In this document: one piece after another, positions 9,400 to 17,523 of the stretch
How positions within the stretch are numbered: position 1 is the stretch's first letter
Layout of the letters: every line of letters starts with the position of its first letter
Assembly: GCA_002683655.1 (NCBI GenBank)
Contig: NYTS01000003.1
Span: 20,764 to 61,115 of the forward strand
Direction: 5' to 3'
Length of the DNA stretch: 40,352 nucleotides
Source of the DNA: Deltaproteobacteria bacterium
GTDB lineage: Bacteria; SAR324; NAC60-12
Notes under the pieces: generated by a model
The model's input: only the letters and a program-made list of their open reading frames with translations
The model's database searches: none
Told to the model about the DNA's origin: nothing
Program-made: the position numbers and the translations under genes

Positions 9400-10110
9400 T
9401 CAACAATCCTTGTGAATCATATTCCCGGCTGGCATCCGAGTTCCACAGATCTGGGCACCAGCCATTTCTGCATCGGTCAGATCCGCCCCACTGAGGATTG
9501 CCTCATGGAGCTTAGCACCTTTGAGATTTGCCCCCTTTAGGTTTGCACGACTTAGGTTGACTACAATCAGGTGAGCGCCCTCCAAATTGGCGTTGCTGAG
9601 GTTTGCTTCACCAAGCATTGCTCCAGTTAGATTTGCTCCACGTAGGTCAGCACCCTGAAGATTGGCCTTGTAGAGATTGGCTAAACCCAAATTAGCGTTT
9701 TCCAACGAGGCTCCTGCAAGGTTAGCCCACTGTAGATTAGCAATTTCAAGATTGGCCTCAAACAGGTCTGCCCTATCCAAGTCAGCCCCCTCTAAATCTG
9801 CACCGACAAGCTGAGCGTGAATCAGTGAAGCTTCTCGCAGCTTTGCATCTACTAGATTTGCCGAGAGAAGTCGGGCTCCAGCTAATTTGCTTCCAACAAG
9901 GTTCGCTTTCTGAAGATTAGCTTCAAATAGATTCACGCCTAGTAATTCACGTCCTTGAAGTTGGGCAAATTTAAGATCGCAGCCTTGGCATTCCCCCTCC
10001 TTCAGCTTTTTCAGATCTTTTGAATCCACGGCATAGAGGGTAGTACCAATGAGCAAGACTACTAAGATTGATAGGAGGGCTTTGGAACTAGCGTAAAACG
10101 GTAGGTACAT
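9400..10110 (-). CDS. Exported pentapeptide-repeat protein with cysteine caps (PRP2)
   Basis: A 236-residue protein counted from ATG 10110, which has GGAG a few bases upstream. The longer frame to 10176 lacks a ribosome binding site at its starts. Residues 1-30 form a signal peptide or membrane anchor (SILVVLLIGTTLYAVDS). Then come the N-cap KEGECQGCDL, a long uninterrupted A(N/D)L pentapeptide helix (for example GANLGLANLYKANLQGADL) and the C-cap ICGTRMPAGNMIHKDC. The only cysteines of the mature domain are the four in the caps, the same arrangement as PRP1 (4339) and PRP3 (14901), which suggests disulfide staples or metal binding in the periplasm. It converges with the PilZ gene. The cellular role is unknown. 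Confidence 0.87.
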   Translation of the reverse strand: MYLPFYASSKALLSILVVLLIGTTLYAVDSKDLKKLKEGECQGCDLKFAQLQGRELLGVNLFEANLQKANLVGSKLAGARLLSANLVDAKLREASLIHAQLVGADLEGADLDRADLFEANLEIANLQWANLAGASLENANLGLANLYKANLQGADLRGANLTGAMLGEANLSNANLEGAHLIVVNLSRANLKGANLKGAKLHEAILSGADLTDAEMAGAQICGTRMPAGNMIHKDC

Positions 10111-10352
10111 GGTTGAATTCTCCATCGAGTTGAGAGCTGTGCATATTGATTGTGAACAAAAAACAGCACGAGACAACAGAGGCAGGGGGTGATTCGAGTT
10201 GGTTCGGCACGTCCCCCTTCCGATGGTGGCGATTGAAGCCGCAGTGAATTCCTGCCATAATGATTCAAAGTTGTTACCGATGCATACCCTTGACCGGAAA
10301 GGGAGTCAAAAGGAAATTACATAGACTCTCCCCCTAAACCAATCGAGGTTGA

Positions 10353-11423
10353 ATGTCTAAATTGACGAATTCCCCAAATTGGATGTACTGGAAACGCTAT
10401 GGGGTTTCTGCAGGGGTTTCTACCATTGGCACTGCCCATTGGTGCCTGGTATCGTATGGAAACAACTGACTCGGGAATCTTCGCTTGGTTGCCTTTGGTG
10501 ATCATCTTCGGGATGTTCCCCTTTGTAGGTCGCTGGATGGCCAACGATCTGAACAATTTTGAAGGTGACGTAATTTTTTCTCTGGGAGAAGATCCTTATT
10601 ATAGCTCACTACAGGTCGTAGTTGTGCCATTGCAGTTGGCTCTGATTTTCTGGGGTGTGGGTGTTTTTGTGAATGGTAGTCTGGGCTGGATACTTTCAAT
10701 GGGTGTGGTGTTGAGCACCGTTGGCATTACGGTCGGTCATGAACTTGTGCACCACAAATCTAGATTTGAGCAAGCCTGTGGTGGAATTCTACTGGCCAGT
10801 GTGCAATGGAAGCTTCAAAATCGAACATGTGCGAGGACATCATCGGTATGTTGCGACCCCATTAGATGCCTCCTCGACCCCAATGGGAGTCAGTGTCTAT
10901 CAGCAAATTCCCCACGCAATAACTAGCAATTTCCAAAGCGCCTAGAAACTTGAATCAGAAAGACTGCAGAAGTTAGGACTCCCTTTTTGGCACATGCGGA
11001 ACGAACTACTAGGCTGGTCTTTACTCTCTTTGTGTATGCTGTTCGTGATCACTTCACACTACGGGCCTTGGGGGGCTTTGGGTTTTCTATGCCAGAGCCT
11101 GGTTGCGATTGTACTGCTGGAGATCGTCAACTATCGAGCACTACGAACTGCAGCGTAAACAGCTACCCAATGGTCGTTACGAACCAGTGACAGAAACTCA
11201 TTCCTGAGGCTCTCCAGCTTTACTGACGAATTGGCTACTGTTTCAATTGCAGTGGCATTCGGACCATCATCTCTATGCCTGAAGATCGTATCAACTATTA
11301 CATCATCGTGAAAATGCACCTCAACTTCCCTATGGATATGGGGTTATGGTTATTCTAGCATTGCTTCCACCGGTTTGGTTCCGATTGATGGGTCCTAAGG
11401 TTAAAGCATTAAATGTTGATTAG
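10353..11423 (+). pseudogene. alkB: Alkane 1-monooxygenase (AlkB) pseudogene, multiply disrupted
   Basis: The product would be a membrane di-iron enzyme that hydroxylates alkanes. Homology runs through nearly the full length in four frame segments. It starts at ATG 10353 (WMYWKRYG), shifts frame near 10400 and near 10810, meets TAG at 10943-10945, shifts again near 11133, and meets TGA at 11205-11207 and 11280-11282 before the natural end at 11421. Each in-frame stop sits where a Trp codon is plausible. All three His motifs are still readable: HELVHHK (10738-10758), EHVRGHH (10823-10843) and HSDHH (11256-11270). The gene therefore decayed recently. Sequencing error seems unlikely with six lesions but cannot be excluded. 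The shorter frames inside it are fragments, not genes. Confidence 0.88.
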
Positions 11424-11501
11424 TTTTGGAACATTTATTACAGAGCACCTCCTACTTTGGTTGTTTGAGAATTATGCAAATTTACTTTCTGTGAGGACAA
11501 C

Positions 11502-11976
11502 ATGGGTTTTCTGGATAAATTAAAATCGGTTAAACAACACACTCATCGATGGTAGTGCCGAAGTTAATCTTTTGGCCACTGCAAGGAAGGATTTTTTCGG
11601 TTATGAGTATGAAATCACTGTGAAAGTCGGTGATGCTGATTTGAAGGCCGAGGATGTCTATGTGATTACAAAAAAAGAAGTCGAAGAAGTTGAGGTGCTA
11701 GATGCAGATATCCTCTATGACCGCCAAGGTGAAGTTGATTTTCGTCTAGACTTGGTCCGAGCATCCCACACTTCTTCTGAGTTGAGAAATGTGATCGAGT
11801 TGGAGTAAAAGGTACTCAGTGCAAATGAGACCTCTGCTTGGCAGATTGAGGTAGAGTTGCCAGAAAATGCGCAATCTCCTTTCCGTGGCAGATTTTGCCA
11901 GTTCAGTCATCTTGTGCAGGCAGGTGTTTCTTGCTTTGGCAGTGATCCAGATTCTGGTTGGATTGAGATCGGCTAA
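11502..11976 (+). pseudogene. Spo0M-like (arrestin-fold) protein pseudogene
   Basis: Begins with ATG 11502 (MGFLDKLKSV), shifts frame by one base near 11535, continues as NTLIDGSAEVNL and KVGDADLKAEDVYVI, and is broken by TAA at 11806-11808. It then reads on in the same frame through WQIEVELPENAQ, FRGRFCQFSHLVQAG and the typical ending GSDPDSGWIEI to TAA at 11974. The pattern of VRASHT, ELPENA and DPDSGW resembles sporulation-control Spo0M family proteins, which also occur in non-sporulating bacteria and are thought to have an arrestin-like fold. The 78-codon open segment at 11572-11808 is only its middle. It lies directly after the alkB pseudogene, so the two form one decaying locus. Confidence 0.7.
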
Positions 11977-11986
11977 ACAAGATTGA

Positions 11987-12013
11987 AATCTATGTGGGTA
12001 TTTCACATAGATT
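11987..12013. terminator. Hairpin between converging Spo0M pseudogene and MATE gene
   Basis: AATCTATGTG (11987-11996) and CACATAGATT (12004-12013) form a perfect 10-base-pair stem with a 7-base loop. It lies just after the end of the pseudogene and before the end of the minus-strand MATE gene, so it could stop transcription from both sides. There is no T-run. A second, imperfect hairpin (GTCTGC/GCAGAC) follows at about 12028-12047. Confidence 0.45.
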
Positions 12014-12053
12014 CAATGCCGAGCGAGCGGTCTGCTAAGAGATGCAGACTTGC

Positions 12054-13415
12054 TCATGTTTGGGCATAATGTAGCTCTGGAATCCGCACTTGGGAGAGTA
12101 AGTAAAATCTTAGACCATGAAGGATAGCTGCTACGCTTAATCCTGCGATCAGACCACCCCAGATACTGATTACACCCCACTCCAAAACAAATCCAAAAAG
12201 ATAAGCCAATCCCATCCCCACAAGCCAGTAAGAGAATAAATTGGTCAGCAGGGGAATGCGGGTGTCTTTCAGTCCTCGCAATGCGCTCATTGAAGAGACC
12301 TGTAAGCCATCAGAGAGTTGAAACAAGGCCGCCATCCAAAGGATGTTTATTGCTAAGTCAGTGACAGTACTATCACTAGTGTAGAGCCCAATGATTACTT
12401 TTGGAAATAGGATGAAGATACTGGCGGTCAGACCCATGACACCAACGCAAACTCCCACTCCTAGCCATCCACGAAAACGCACTTCTTTCCAATTCTTTTG
12501 ACCAACTGCATTTCCTACACGCTGAGTGATCGCAGCTGAAATTCCCATGGGAATCATGAAGGTCAGTGCTGCCACGTTAATAGAAATTTGGTGGGCGGCA
12601 AGGGCGGTTACTCCAAACTTACCCATCATGAGAGCCACAACGGTGAACATACAGACTTCTGCCCCAAAACTGAGCCCACTTGGAATGCCAATCCTCAAAA
12701 TCTCTCGCCAATAGTTCCAGATAGGCCAATCAAAGCGGCTGAGAAAGCGAATAGTTCCAGTTCGTTGACTAGATTGAAGATAGATGAGTGCCCCAATCAG
12801 AATGACCCAGTGTGCAATGGTCGTTGTCCATCCTGCCCCCACAGCCCCCATTCTTGGGAAGCCGAAATTTCCAAAGATCAGAGTGTAGTTGCCAATGATA
12901 TTGACACCCAGCCCTAAGAGAGTCAGGTACATACAAGGCCGGGTGATGCCAAGACCATCAAGACTATGTCGGATGGCTAGAAATGCAAAAGCTGCGGGTA
13001 GTCCCCAAATGATTGCCTCCAGATAGTCATCCGTGATGCTGACAACCTCTGGTTCATAGTCCATCCACCGCAATAGAGAATCCAAATGAGGAAGCACCAG
13101 CATGCTCAGCAAGGCTAGCAGCATGCTGATCCAAATGCCTTGTCGAACACTGGTGCCAATTTTTCTGATGCGGCCCGATCCTTCCAGTTGAGCGACGATT
13201 GGGGTCAGGGCGACCATCACCCCGATTCCTAGGCAAAAGATCGGATGGAACAGGGCGCTGGCTGAAGCCACTGCAGCCAATTCATTTGGGCCAGCATGCC
13301 CAGTCATAACAGTATCTACGAACTGCATGGAGAGGTTGAGCACTCCTGAAATGACAACGGGTAATCCGATGCGTAGCAATACTCGGCTTTCCTCAATGAT
13401 AGGAGTAGCGTTCAT
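12054..13415 (-). CDS. MATE family multidrug efflux transporter (NorM-like)
   Basis: A 453-residue inner-membrane protein with about 12 hydrophobic segments in two similar halves, the normal MATE size. N-terminal landmarks are LLRIGLPVVISGVLNLSMQFVDTVM and GHAGPNELAAVA, where the VDT..GH pattern is typical of NorM-type MATEs. The second half repeats it (LRIGIPSGLSFGAEV, TALAAHQISINVA). The C-half glycine-rich HQI region and RVGNAVGQ are also family-typical. It would export drugs or metabolites in exchange for Na+ or H+. It stands alone, divergent from cysteine synthase across a 257-base spacer. The substrate cannot be read from the sequence. Confidence 0.93.
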   Translation of the reverse strand: MNATPIIEESRVLLRIGLPVVISGVLNLSMQFVDTVMTGHAGPNELAAVASASALFHPIFCLGIGVMVALTPIVAQLEGSGRIRKIGTSVRQGIWISMLLALLSMLVLPHLDSLLRWMDYEPEVVSITDDYLEAIIWGLPAAFAFLAIRHSLDGLGITRPCMYLTLLGLGVNIIGNYTLIFGNFGFPRMGAVGAGWTTTIAHWVILIGALIYLQSSQRTGTIRFLSRFDWPIWNYWREILRIGIPSGLSFGAEVCMFTVVALMMGKFGVTALAAHQISINVAALTFMIPMGISAAITQRVGNAVGQKNWKEVRFRGWLGVGVCVGVMGLTASIFILFPKVIIGLYTSDSTVTDLAINILWMAALFQLSDGLQVSSMSALRGLKDTRIPLLTNLFSYWLVGMGLAYLFGFVLEWGVISIWGGLIAGLSVAAILHGLRFYLLSQVRIPELHYAQT

Positions 13416-13672
13416 AAGAGCTAAAACTCAAACTCAACTGATGTGTAAAAGCGCGGTGTGTGAAAAGGAGGAGCAAAATTTCTTGCAGGAAGAAAAATCC
13501 AAGATGAAGAGCCCCTGTGGAAAGTCCAGTCAAATCCAGCTAGTTCTTCTTTTGTCACTAGAGGAAATGGTTTTGCAAGGAGGTGTCAAGAATTGTGCTT
13601 GCTTCCCGTTCGTCTTGTTGTTACCAACTTTGTCAAATAAAGCTTCATCACTTTCATTGAGAGGAGAATTTC

Positions 13673-14758
13673 ATGGCAATTAATAATAAACGAAGTACTA
13701 ACGGTCAGGGACGGCTCTATGATTCAATTGTTGACACGATAGGCAATACTCCCTGTATTCGAATCAACAAACTAGCTCCGGAAGGAGTGCGGCTCTATGT
13801 AAAAGCGGAAGCCTTCAATCCGGCTGCTTCCGTTAAGGATCGCTTGGCGATCAGTATCATCGAAGAAGCTGAAAAGCGGGGTGAGCTGAAGCCAGGACAA
13901 ACTGTGGTGGAGGCAACCAGTGGGAATACTGGGATTGGCCTTGCGATGGTGTGTGCGGCCAAAGGCTATCCCTTGGTAGTGACAATGGCGGATAGCTTTT
14001 CCATTGAACGACGGAAGCTGATGCGTTTTCTGGGAGCAAAAGTTGTTCTTACACCGAGAGCGCAGAAAGGCTTCGGAATGTATAAGAAAGCAGTGGAACT
14101 CGCAGAAGCCAACGGATGGTTCCTGGCTCACCAGTTCGAGACCAAGGACAACGCTGATATCCATGAAAATACAACGGCCCGTGAGATCATAGCTGATTTT
14201 GCTGGAGAGCGTTTGGACTATTGGGTCACTGGGTATGGTACCGGTGGAACGGTCACTGGTGTTGCTCGGGTAATGCGCAGAGAACGTCCGGAAACGAAAA
14301 TCATCCTTAGTGAGCCGGCCAACGCTCAGATTGTTGGTAGTGGGTATGTTCAACAACGTGATGCAGATGGCTCTCCTGCTGTGAGTCATCCTCACTTTGA
14401 ACCACATCCAATCCAAGGTTGGACACCAGACTTCATCCCACTGGTACTACAAGAATCGATCGATAATAAACTGTTTGATGAATTGATTCCCGTTGCTGGG
14501 GCAGCAGGAATTGAATGGTCTCGTAAGCTAGCTGCCCAGGAAGGAATCTTCACTGGGATTTCAGGTGGTTCATCCTTTGCCGTTGCGATTCAGATTGCTC
14601 AGCAAGTAGAGTCTGGATCTGTCATTCTCTGCATGCTAGCGGATACTGGAGAGCGGTATCTTTCGTCTCCACTTTTTGAAGGGATCAGTGAAGATATGAC
14701 GGAGGAGGAGGTTGCTCTTTCAAAGTCTACTCCCAGTTACCAGATGCCTGAAGTTTGA
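13673..14758 (+). CDS. cysK: Cysteine synthase / PLP-dependent beta-synthase
   Basis: Makes L-cysteine from O-acetylserine and sulfide using pyridoxal phosphate. Lys55 in FNPAASVKDR is the cofactor lysine. The phosphate- and substrate-binding loops are ATSGNTG (82-87), GTGGT (189-193) and TGISGGSS (near 295). At 361 residues it is longer than typical CysK (about 310). The extra length is an N-terminal dozen residues, an insertion around 225-255 (HPHFEPHPIQGWTPDF) and a C-terminal tail. This could indicate a cystathionine-beta-synthase-like or CysK2-type relative, so the symbol is tentative. GAGGAGAA lies just before ATG 13673. There is no other sulfur gene nearby. The neighbours are an unrelated MATE gene and PRP3. 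Confidence 0.88.
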   Translation: MAINNKRSTNGQGRLYDSIVDTIGNTPCIRINKLAPEGVRLYVKAEAFNPAASVKDRLAISIIEEAEKRGELKPGQTVVEATSGNTGIGLAMVCAAKGYPLVVTMADSFSIERRKLMRFLGAKVVLTPRAQKGFGMYKKAVELAEANGWFLAHQFETKDNADIHENTTAREIIADFAGERLDYWVTGYGTGGTVTGVARVMRRERPETKIILSEPANAQIVGSGYVQQRDADGSPAVSHPHFEPHPIQGWTPDFIPLVLQESIDNKLFDELIPVAGAAGIEWSRKLAAQEGIFTGISGGSSFAVAIQIAQQVESGSVILCMLADTGERYLSSPLFEGISEDMTEEEVALSKSTPSYQMPEV

Positions 14759-14900
14759 AAGGATTACTGATCTTGAAATCAGCATTGCTCTGTTATTCTG
14801 GGGGAGATAGGTTTGTTCTTTGCTCGCTCGCCACAGAACTGAAATCGCAGGTTTCTGACGCGGTGCAATCCAACAATTTATCCATTCAACAGGACATCTA

Positions 14901-15380
14901 ATGAAAAGGACAATCCTTGTTTTCCTTAGCTTTTGGTTGGGTACGATAGCCTGGGCCTTCAATCAGTCACACTTTGATCGGTTGATGCAGACCAAACGCT
15001 GTCTAGAATGTGATCTTTCAGACCTGAATTTGAGAAATGAGAATCTGAAGGGCGCCGTGCTGGTTGATAGCAACCTGCAGCGTGCAAACCTGTGGGATGT
15101 GGATTTGCAGATTGCTTTCCTCCAACGAGTAAACTTTCAGAAGAGTTATTTGCAAGGTGCCAAGCTGATGGGAGCCGATCTGCAGAATGCAAATTTTCAG
15201 GGAGCCGATCTACGTGGAGCTGATTTACAGGGGGCCAATCTTCAGGGGGCGAACTTTGATGGTGCCAACTTGGAAAGAGCAAAACTTACCGGGGCACTCA
15301 TGCTAGGTGTCAAGTTATGCAACACTATTCTCCCAAATGGTGCTGTGGAGTACAGTGGTTGTGTGCTGAACAATCGCTAA
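14901..15380 (+). CDS. Exported pentapeptide-repeat protein with cysteine caps (PRP3)
   Basis: A 159-residue protein with an N-terminal signal peptide (ILVFLSFWLGTIAWAF). It has the N-cap KRCLECDL, about 20 pentapeptides including GADLRGADLQGANLQGANF, and the C-cap LCNTILPNGAVEYSGC followed by a short VLNNR tail. As in PRP1 and PRP2, the only mature cysteines are the four cap cysteines. ATG 14901 is preceded by a short AGGA six bases before. It is the shortest of the four repeat proteins and is monocistronic. The function is unknown; the beta-helix usually mediates protein contacts. Confidence 0.87.
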   Translation: MKRTILVFLSFWLGTIAWAFNQSHFDRLMQTKRCLECDLSDLNLRNENLKGAVLVDSNLQRANLWDVDLQIAFLQRVNFQKSYLQGAKLMGADLQNANFQGADLRGADLQGANLQGANFDGANLERAKLTGALMLGVKLCNTILPNGAVEYSGCVLNNR

Positions 15381-15456
15381 TCAGAATATTTGATCTTAAA
15401 ACTTGAATTACTGATGAAGCAAGGTGCCCCCATCATCATTTGAAAGGAATCATCAA

Positions 15457-15583
15457 ATGGAATACCGCCCATTTGGCCGGACAAGCCTTCATGTTTCAAC
15501 AATCTGCCAGTGCGCTCCCCGTTGAGTATCCCGCTTGGATGGAGACTTTTCAGAACCGAGATCGTATGGTGATTCCAGACTAA
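15457..15583 (+). pseudogene. Vestige of an aldo/keto reductase (two ends only)
   Basis: ATG 15457, with AAAGGA about ten bases upstream, starts MEYRPFGRTSLHVSTI, the standard N-terminus of aldo/keto reductases. Very soon after, in another frame, SALPVEYPAWMETFQNRDR reads to TAA 15581 and resembles the C-terminal end of the same family (the ALPxEYPxWM..RQ pattern). The roughly 300-residue middle is missing. The simplest explanation is a large internal deletion plus frameshift. The C-terminal match is from memory, so confidence is moderate. Confidence 0.5.
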
Positions 15584-15650
15584 AGTTGGTGAATTCACTC
15601 GCCTACCACATGTGGCCCCAGAACCTCTGTGGCCACACCGATAGTATTCT

Positions 15651-15983
15651 TCAACCAAGGAGTGATTTGACTAGTCCCTGCCAGCGAATCTTCCCATAAG
15701 GCAGTCCAATCAGTCGGGCTAGCCAATTTGGTTGTTCCTCCGGAGACAAGGAAGCGATTTCTTGCTGAGCGATCGAGACCCGAATTGGTAGCCGCAGTAC
15801 GTCCAAGTTGAGCGCCATTGCCTGACGGTGTTGCATCAGGAACTTCCAGGAAGGCTGAAGTTTACGAAGAGTGGCCAACCTTGTGAACTGGAGATGAATC
15901 CCAGACCCTTCGCCGACAAGAATCAACTGATCCTGTTCACTTTCCACGATTTCGATCCGGCCTTCAAACTCCAGATGACTCAT
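15651..15983 (-). CDS. Hypothetical small protein, second gene of a two-gene operon
   Basis: A 110-residue soluble protein that I do not recognise. It starts MSHLEFEGRIEIVESEQDQL and contains a likely beta-rich half (QLILVGEGSGIHLQF) followed by a basic helical half (LARLIGLPYGKIRWQGLV). There is no signal peptide. Its ATG overlaps the stop of the upstream 67-residue gene in an ATGA junction (15980-15983), a hallmark of coupled translation. This is the main evidence that both are real. The C-terminus LVKSLLG is followed by a region with the aldo/keto reductase remnant on the other strand. Confidence 0.65.
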   Translation of the reverse strand: MSHLEFEGRIEIVESEQDQLILVGEGSGIHLQFTRLATLRKLQPSWKFLMQHRQAMALNLDVLRLPIRVSIAQQEIASLSPEEQPNWLARLIGLPYGKIRWQGLVKSLLG

Positions 15984-16183
15984 TGCTTCACATCACGGGT
16001 ACGGATTTTCAGGGTTCCATTGATCTTCCAGTGTCCATGCTCTGCATTTTTGCCCACTCCGCTGGGAGCCCAGACTTCCATATTCTCAAATTCATAGGTG
16101 ATTTCTGCGTTGCGGCCGGTCAACTTGTCGTAGAGATCAATTGCCAGTTCTGCCCATGATTGTGTGTGTTTCGATTCTGCCAT
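15980..16183 (-). CDS. Hypothetical small protein, first gene of a two-gene operon
   Basis: A 67-residue soluble protein beginning MAESKHTQSWAELAIDLYDK. It is predicted as an N-terminal helix and then strands (ITYEFENMEVWAP, HWKINGTLKIRTRDV), so a compact alpha-beta fold. An AAGGAG ribosome binding site lies about six bases before ATG 16183, and the stop overlaps the next start by four bases. The family is unknown to me. The pair of small, coupled, cytosolic proteins could be a complex, but no toxin-antitoxin signature is visible. Confidence 0.7.
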   Translation of the reverse strand: MAESKHTQSWAELAIDLYDKLTGRNAEITYEFENMEVWAPSGVGKNAEHGHWKINGTLKIRTRDVKQ

Positions 16184-16538
16184 GACGCTCCTTGCGTTGA
16201 GGTGACTAGGTTTGGGTCATCGAAGGCCAAAATCACTGGCTTCCTACGATGTACCAGTTCTGCTGCGTTATAGTACGAAACAGTTTTCACAAAAATGATA
16301 GCGACCAAGATGTTTTTCTTCAATCTTTAAGGGATGTAGGGTCTTCAGAAATAAGACGAATTACTTTCTCCGAAAGAAATTTGAAACTCCTAGGTGGTGG
16401 GAAACACGTTGATTTTGCCTTCTTTTATCCCAGCTACCTTCTGTAGATTTTCAGAATTTATCTTGTTCTCTGAAAAACGATCAGACTACACTCACCCAAA
16501 ATAATCTCTCTACAATCTCTGTCTCATCCTCAATATTT
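16184..16538. other. Intergenic region between divergent operons
   Basis: About 355 bases holding the start regions of the minus-strand pair and the plus-strand desaturase operon. Overlapping short ORFs here look random. A TATAGT at 16269-16274 could be a -10 box, but I see no matching -35. No strong hairpin was seen. Confidence 0.3.
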
Positions 16539-17504
16539 ATGTCGGAAACTAATCCGATCAACGAATGGAGCCTTGGGAACTCTCATCGTCGTCCAAACCA
16601 GTTGATTAGCCTCGAAGTTCTCAAACCACTCCAGAAGCGACAGGATGTCCGTGGGCTGCTTTTCCTATTTGCGCACCTGGGATTGCTTGGTCTAACGGGG
16701 TACATTCTACATTTAATGATAGAAACTCCATGGCTGGTTTTTGGATTAGCTCTACATGGAGTGGTTCTGGTGCACCTCTTCGCGCCCTTCCACGAAGCAA
16801 CTCATCAAAGTGCTTTTTTGACTCGTTGGTTGAATCAGGCAGTGGCTTGGTTCACCGGGCTCGTAATCATGATCCCACCGCTATACTTCAAGCTAGAGCA
16901 TGCAGCTCATCACACCTATACCCAGCATCCTGAAAAAGATCCGGAAAGCATTCCACAAGCACGGAACTTCTGGGGATATTGGTACTACCTCACGGCAATT
17001 CCCTACTTTAAGGGAGTGTTAAAAAATCTGGTACGCCATCCACAAGGTCAATTTTCTGACCTGGAACAGTCTTTTATTTCAGAGCGCCTTCGCAAAAAAG
17101 TGCGGCGCGAAGCACAAGGGATGTTACTGTTCTATCTATTGCTGCTGGGTGGAAGCTTGCTTTCAGGCAGCGCTCTACTGTTCTGGTACTGGCTTTTCCC
17201 GAGAATTCTTGCAGAATCTGTGATGCGCTTGATCCGGATTTCAGAGCATGGAGGCTGCCCTTGGATTGCTGATCTGCTACGGAATACTCGGACAACATTG
17301 ACTCTGTATCCGATACGCTTGCTCGCCTGGAACATGTCCTTTCATGCAGAACATAACGCTTTCCCCAACATTCCGTTTCACGCACTGCCAGCTCTGCATC
17401 AACATCTAAAATCACATTTGGAAAACGTTGATCAGGGATACTTGTTCAGCCATCTAAAATTAATCCAGCAACTGTATCGACAAGAACACTCTCCTGTAAT
17501 TTGA
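16539..17504 (+). CDS. Membrane fatty acid desaturase
   Basis: A 321-residue di-iron membrane desaturase/hydroxylase superfamily protein with four or so hydrophobic segments. The histidine boxes are in order: HEATH (85-89), HAAHH (121-125) and HAEHN (269-273), plus His237 in ISEHGG. Such enzymes introduce double bonds or hydroxyls in acyl chains or carotenoids, using electrons from a ferredoxin or cytochrome. The substrate is not readable. It is the first gene of a plus-strand block, and only 19 bases separate it from the next oxygenase gene, so they are likely co-transcribed. ATG 16539 has no strong ribosome binding site, so the start is chosen by homology of the N-terminal length. Confidence 0.85.
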   Translation: MSETNPINEWSLGNSHRRPNQLISLEVLKPLQKRQDVRGLLFLFAHLGLLGLTGYILHLMIETPWLVFGLALHGVVLVHLFAPFHEATHQSAFLTRWLNQAVAWFTGLVIMIPPLYFKLEHAAHHTYTQHPEKDPESIPQARNFWGYWYYLTAIPYFKGVLKNLVRHPQGQFSDLEQSFISERLRKKVRREAQGMLLFYLLLLGGSLLSGSALLFWYWLFPRILAESVMRLIRISEHGGCPWIADLLRNTRTTLTLYPIRLLAWNMSFHAEHNAFPNIPFHALPALHQHLKSHLENVDQGYLFSHLKLIQQLYRQEHSPVI

Positions 17505-17523
17505 AACCAATCTCTACGTCTCT

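Noticed and set aside
13327-13683. 118-codon plus-strand ORF before cysteine synthase
   Set aside because: It overlaps the MATE gene antisense and then the promoter spacer. No family is recognisable.
15377-15658. 93-codon minus-strand ORF
   Set aside because: Antisense to the aldo/keto reductase remnant and without a protein-like pattern.
16120-16323. 67-codon minus-strand ORF beginning MKKNILVAIIF
   Set aside because: It overlaps the well-supported 67-residue gene at 15980-16183 in another frame. Its hydrophobic start alone is not enough.
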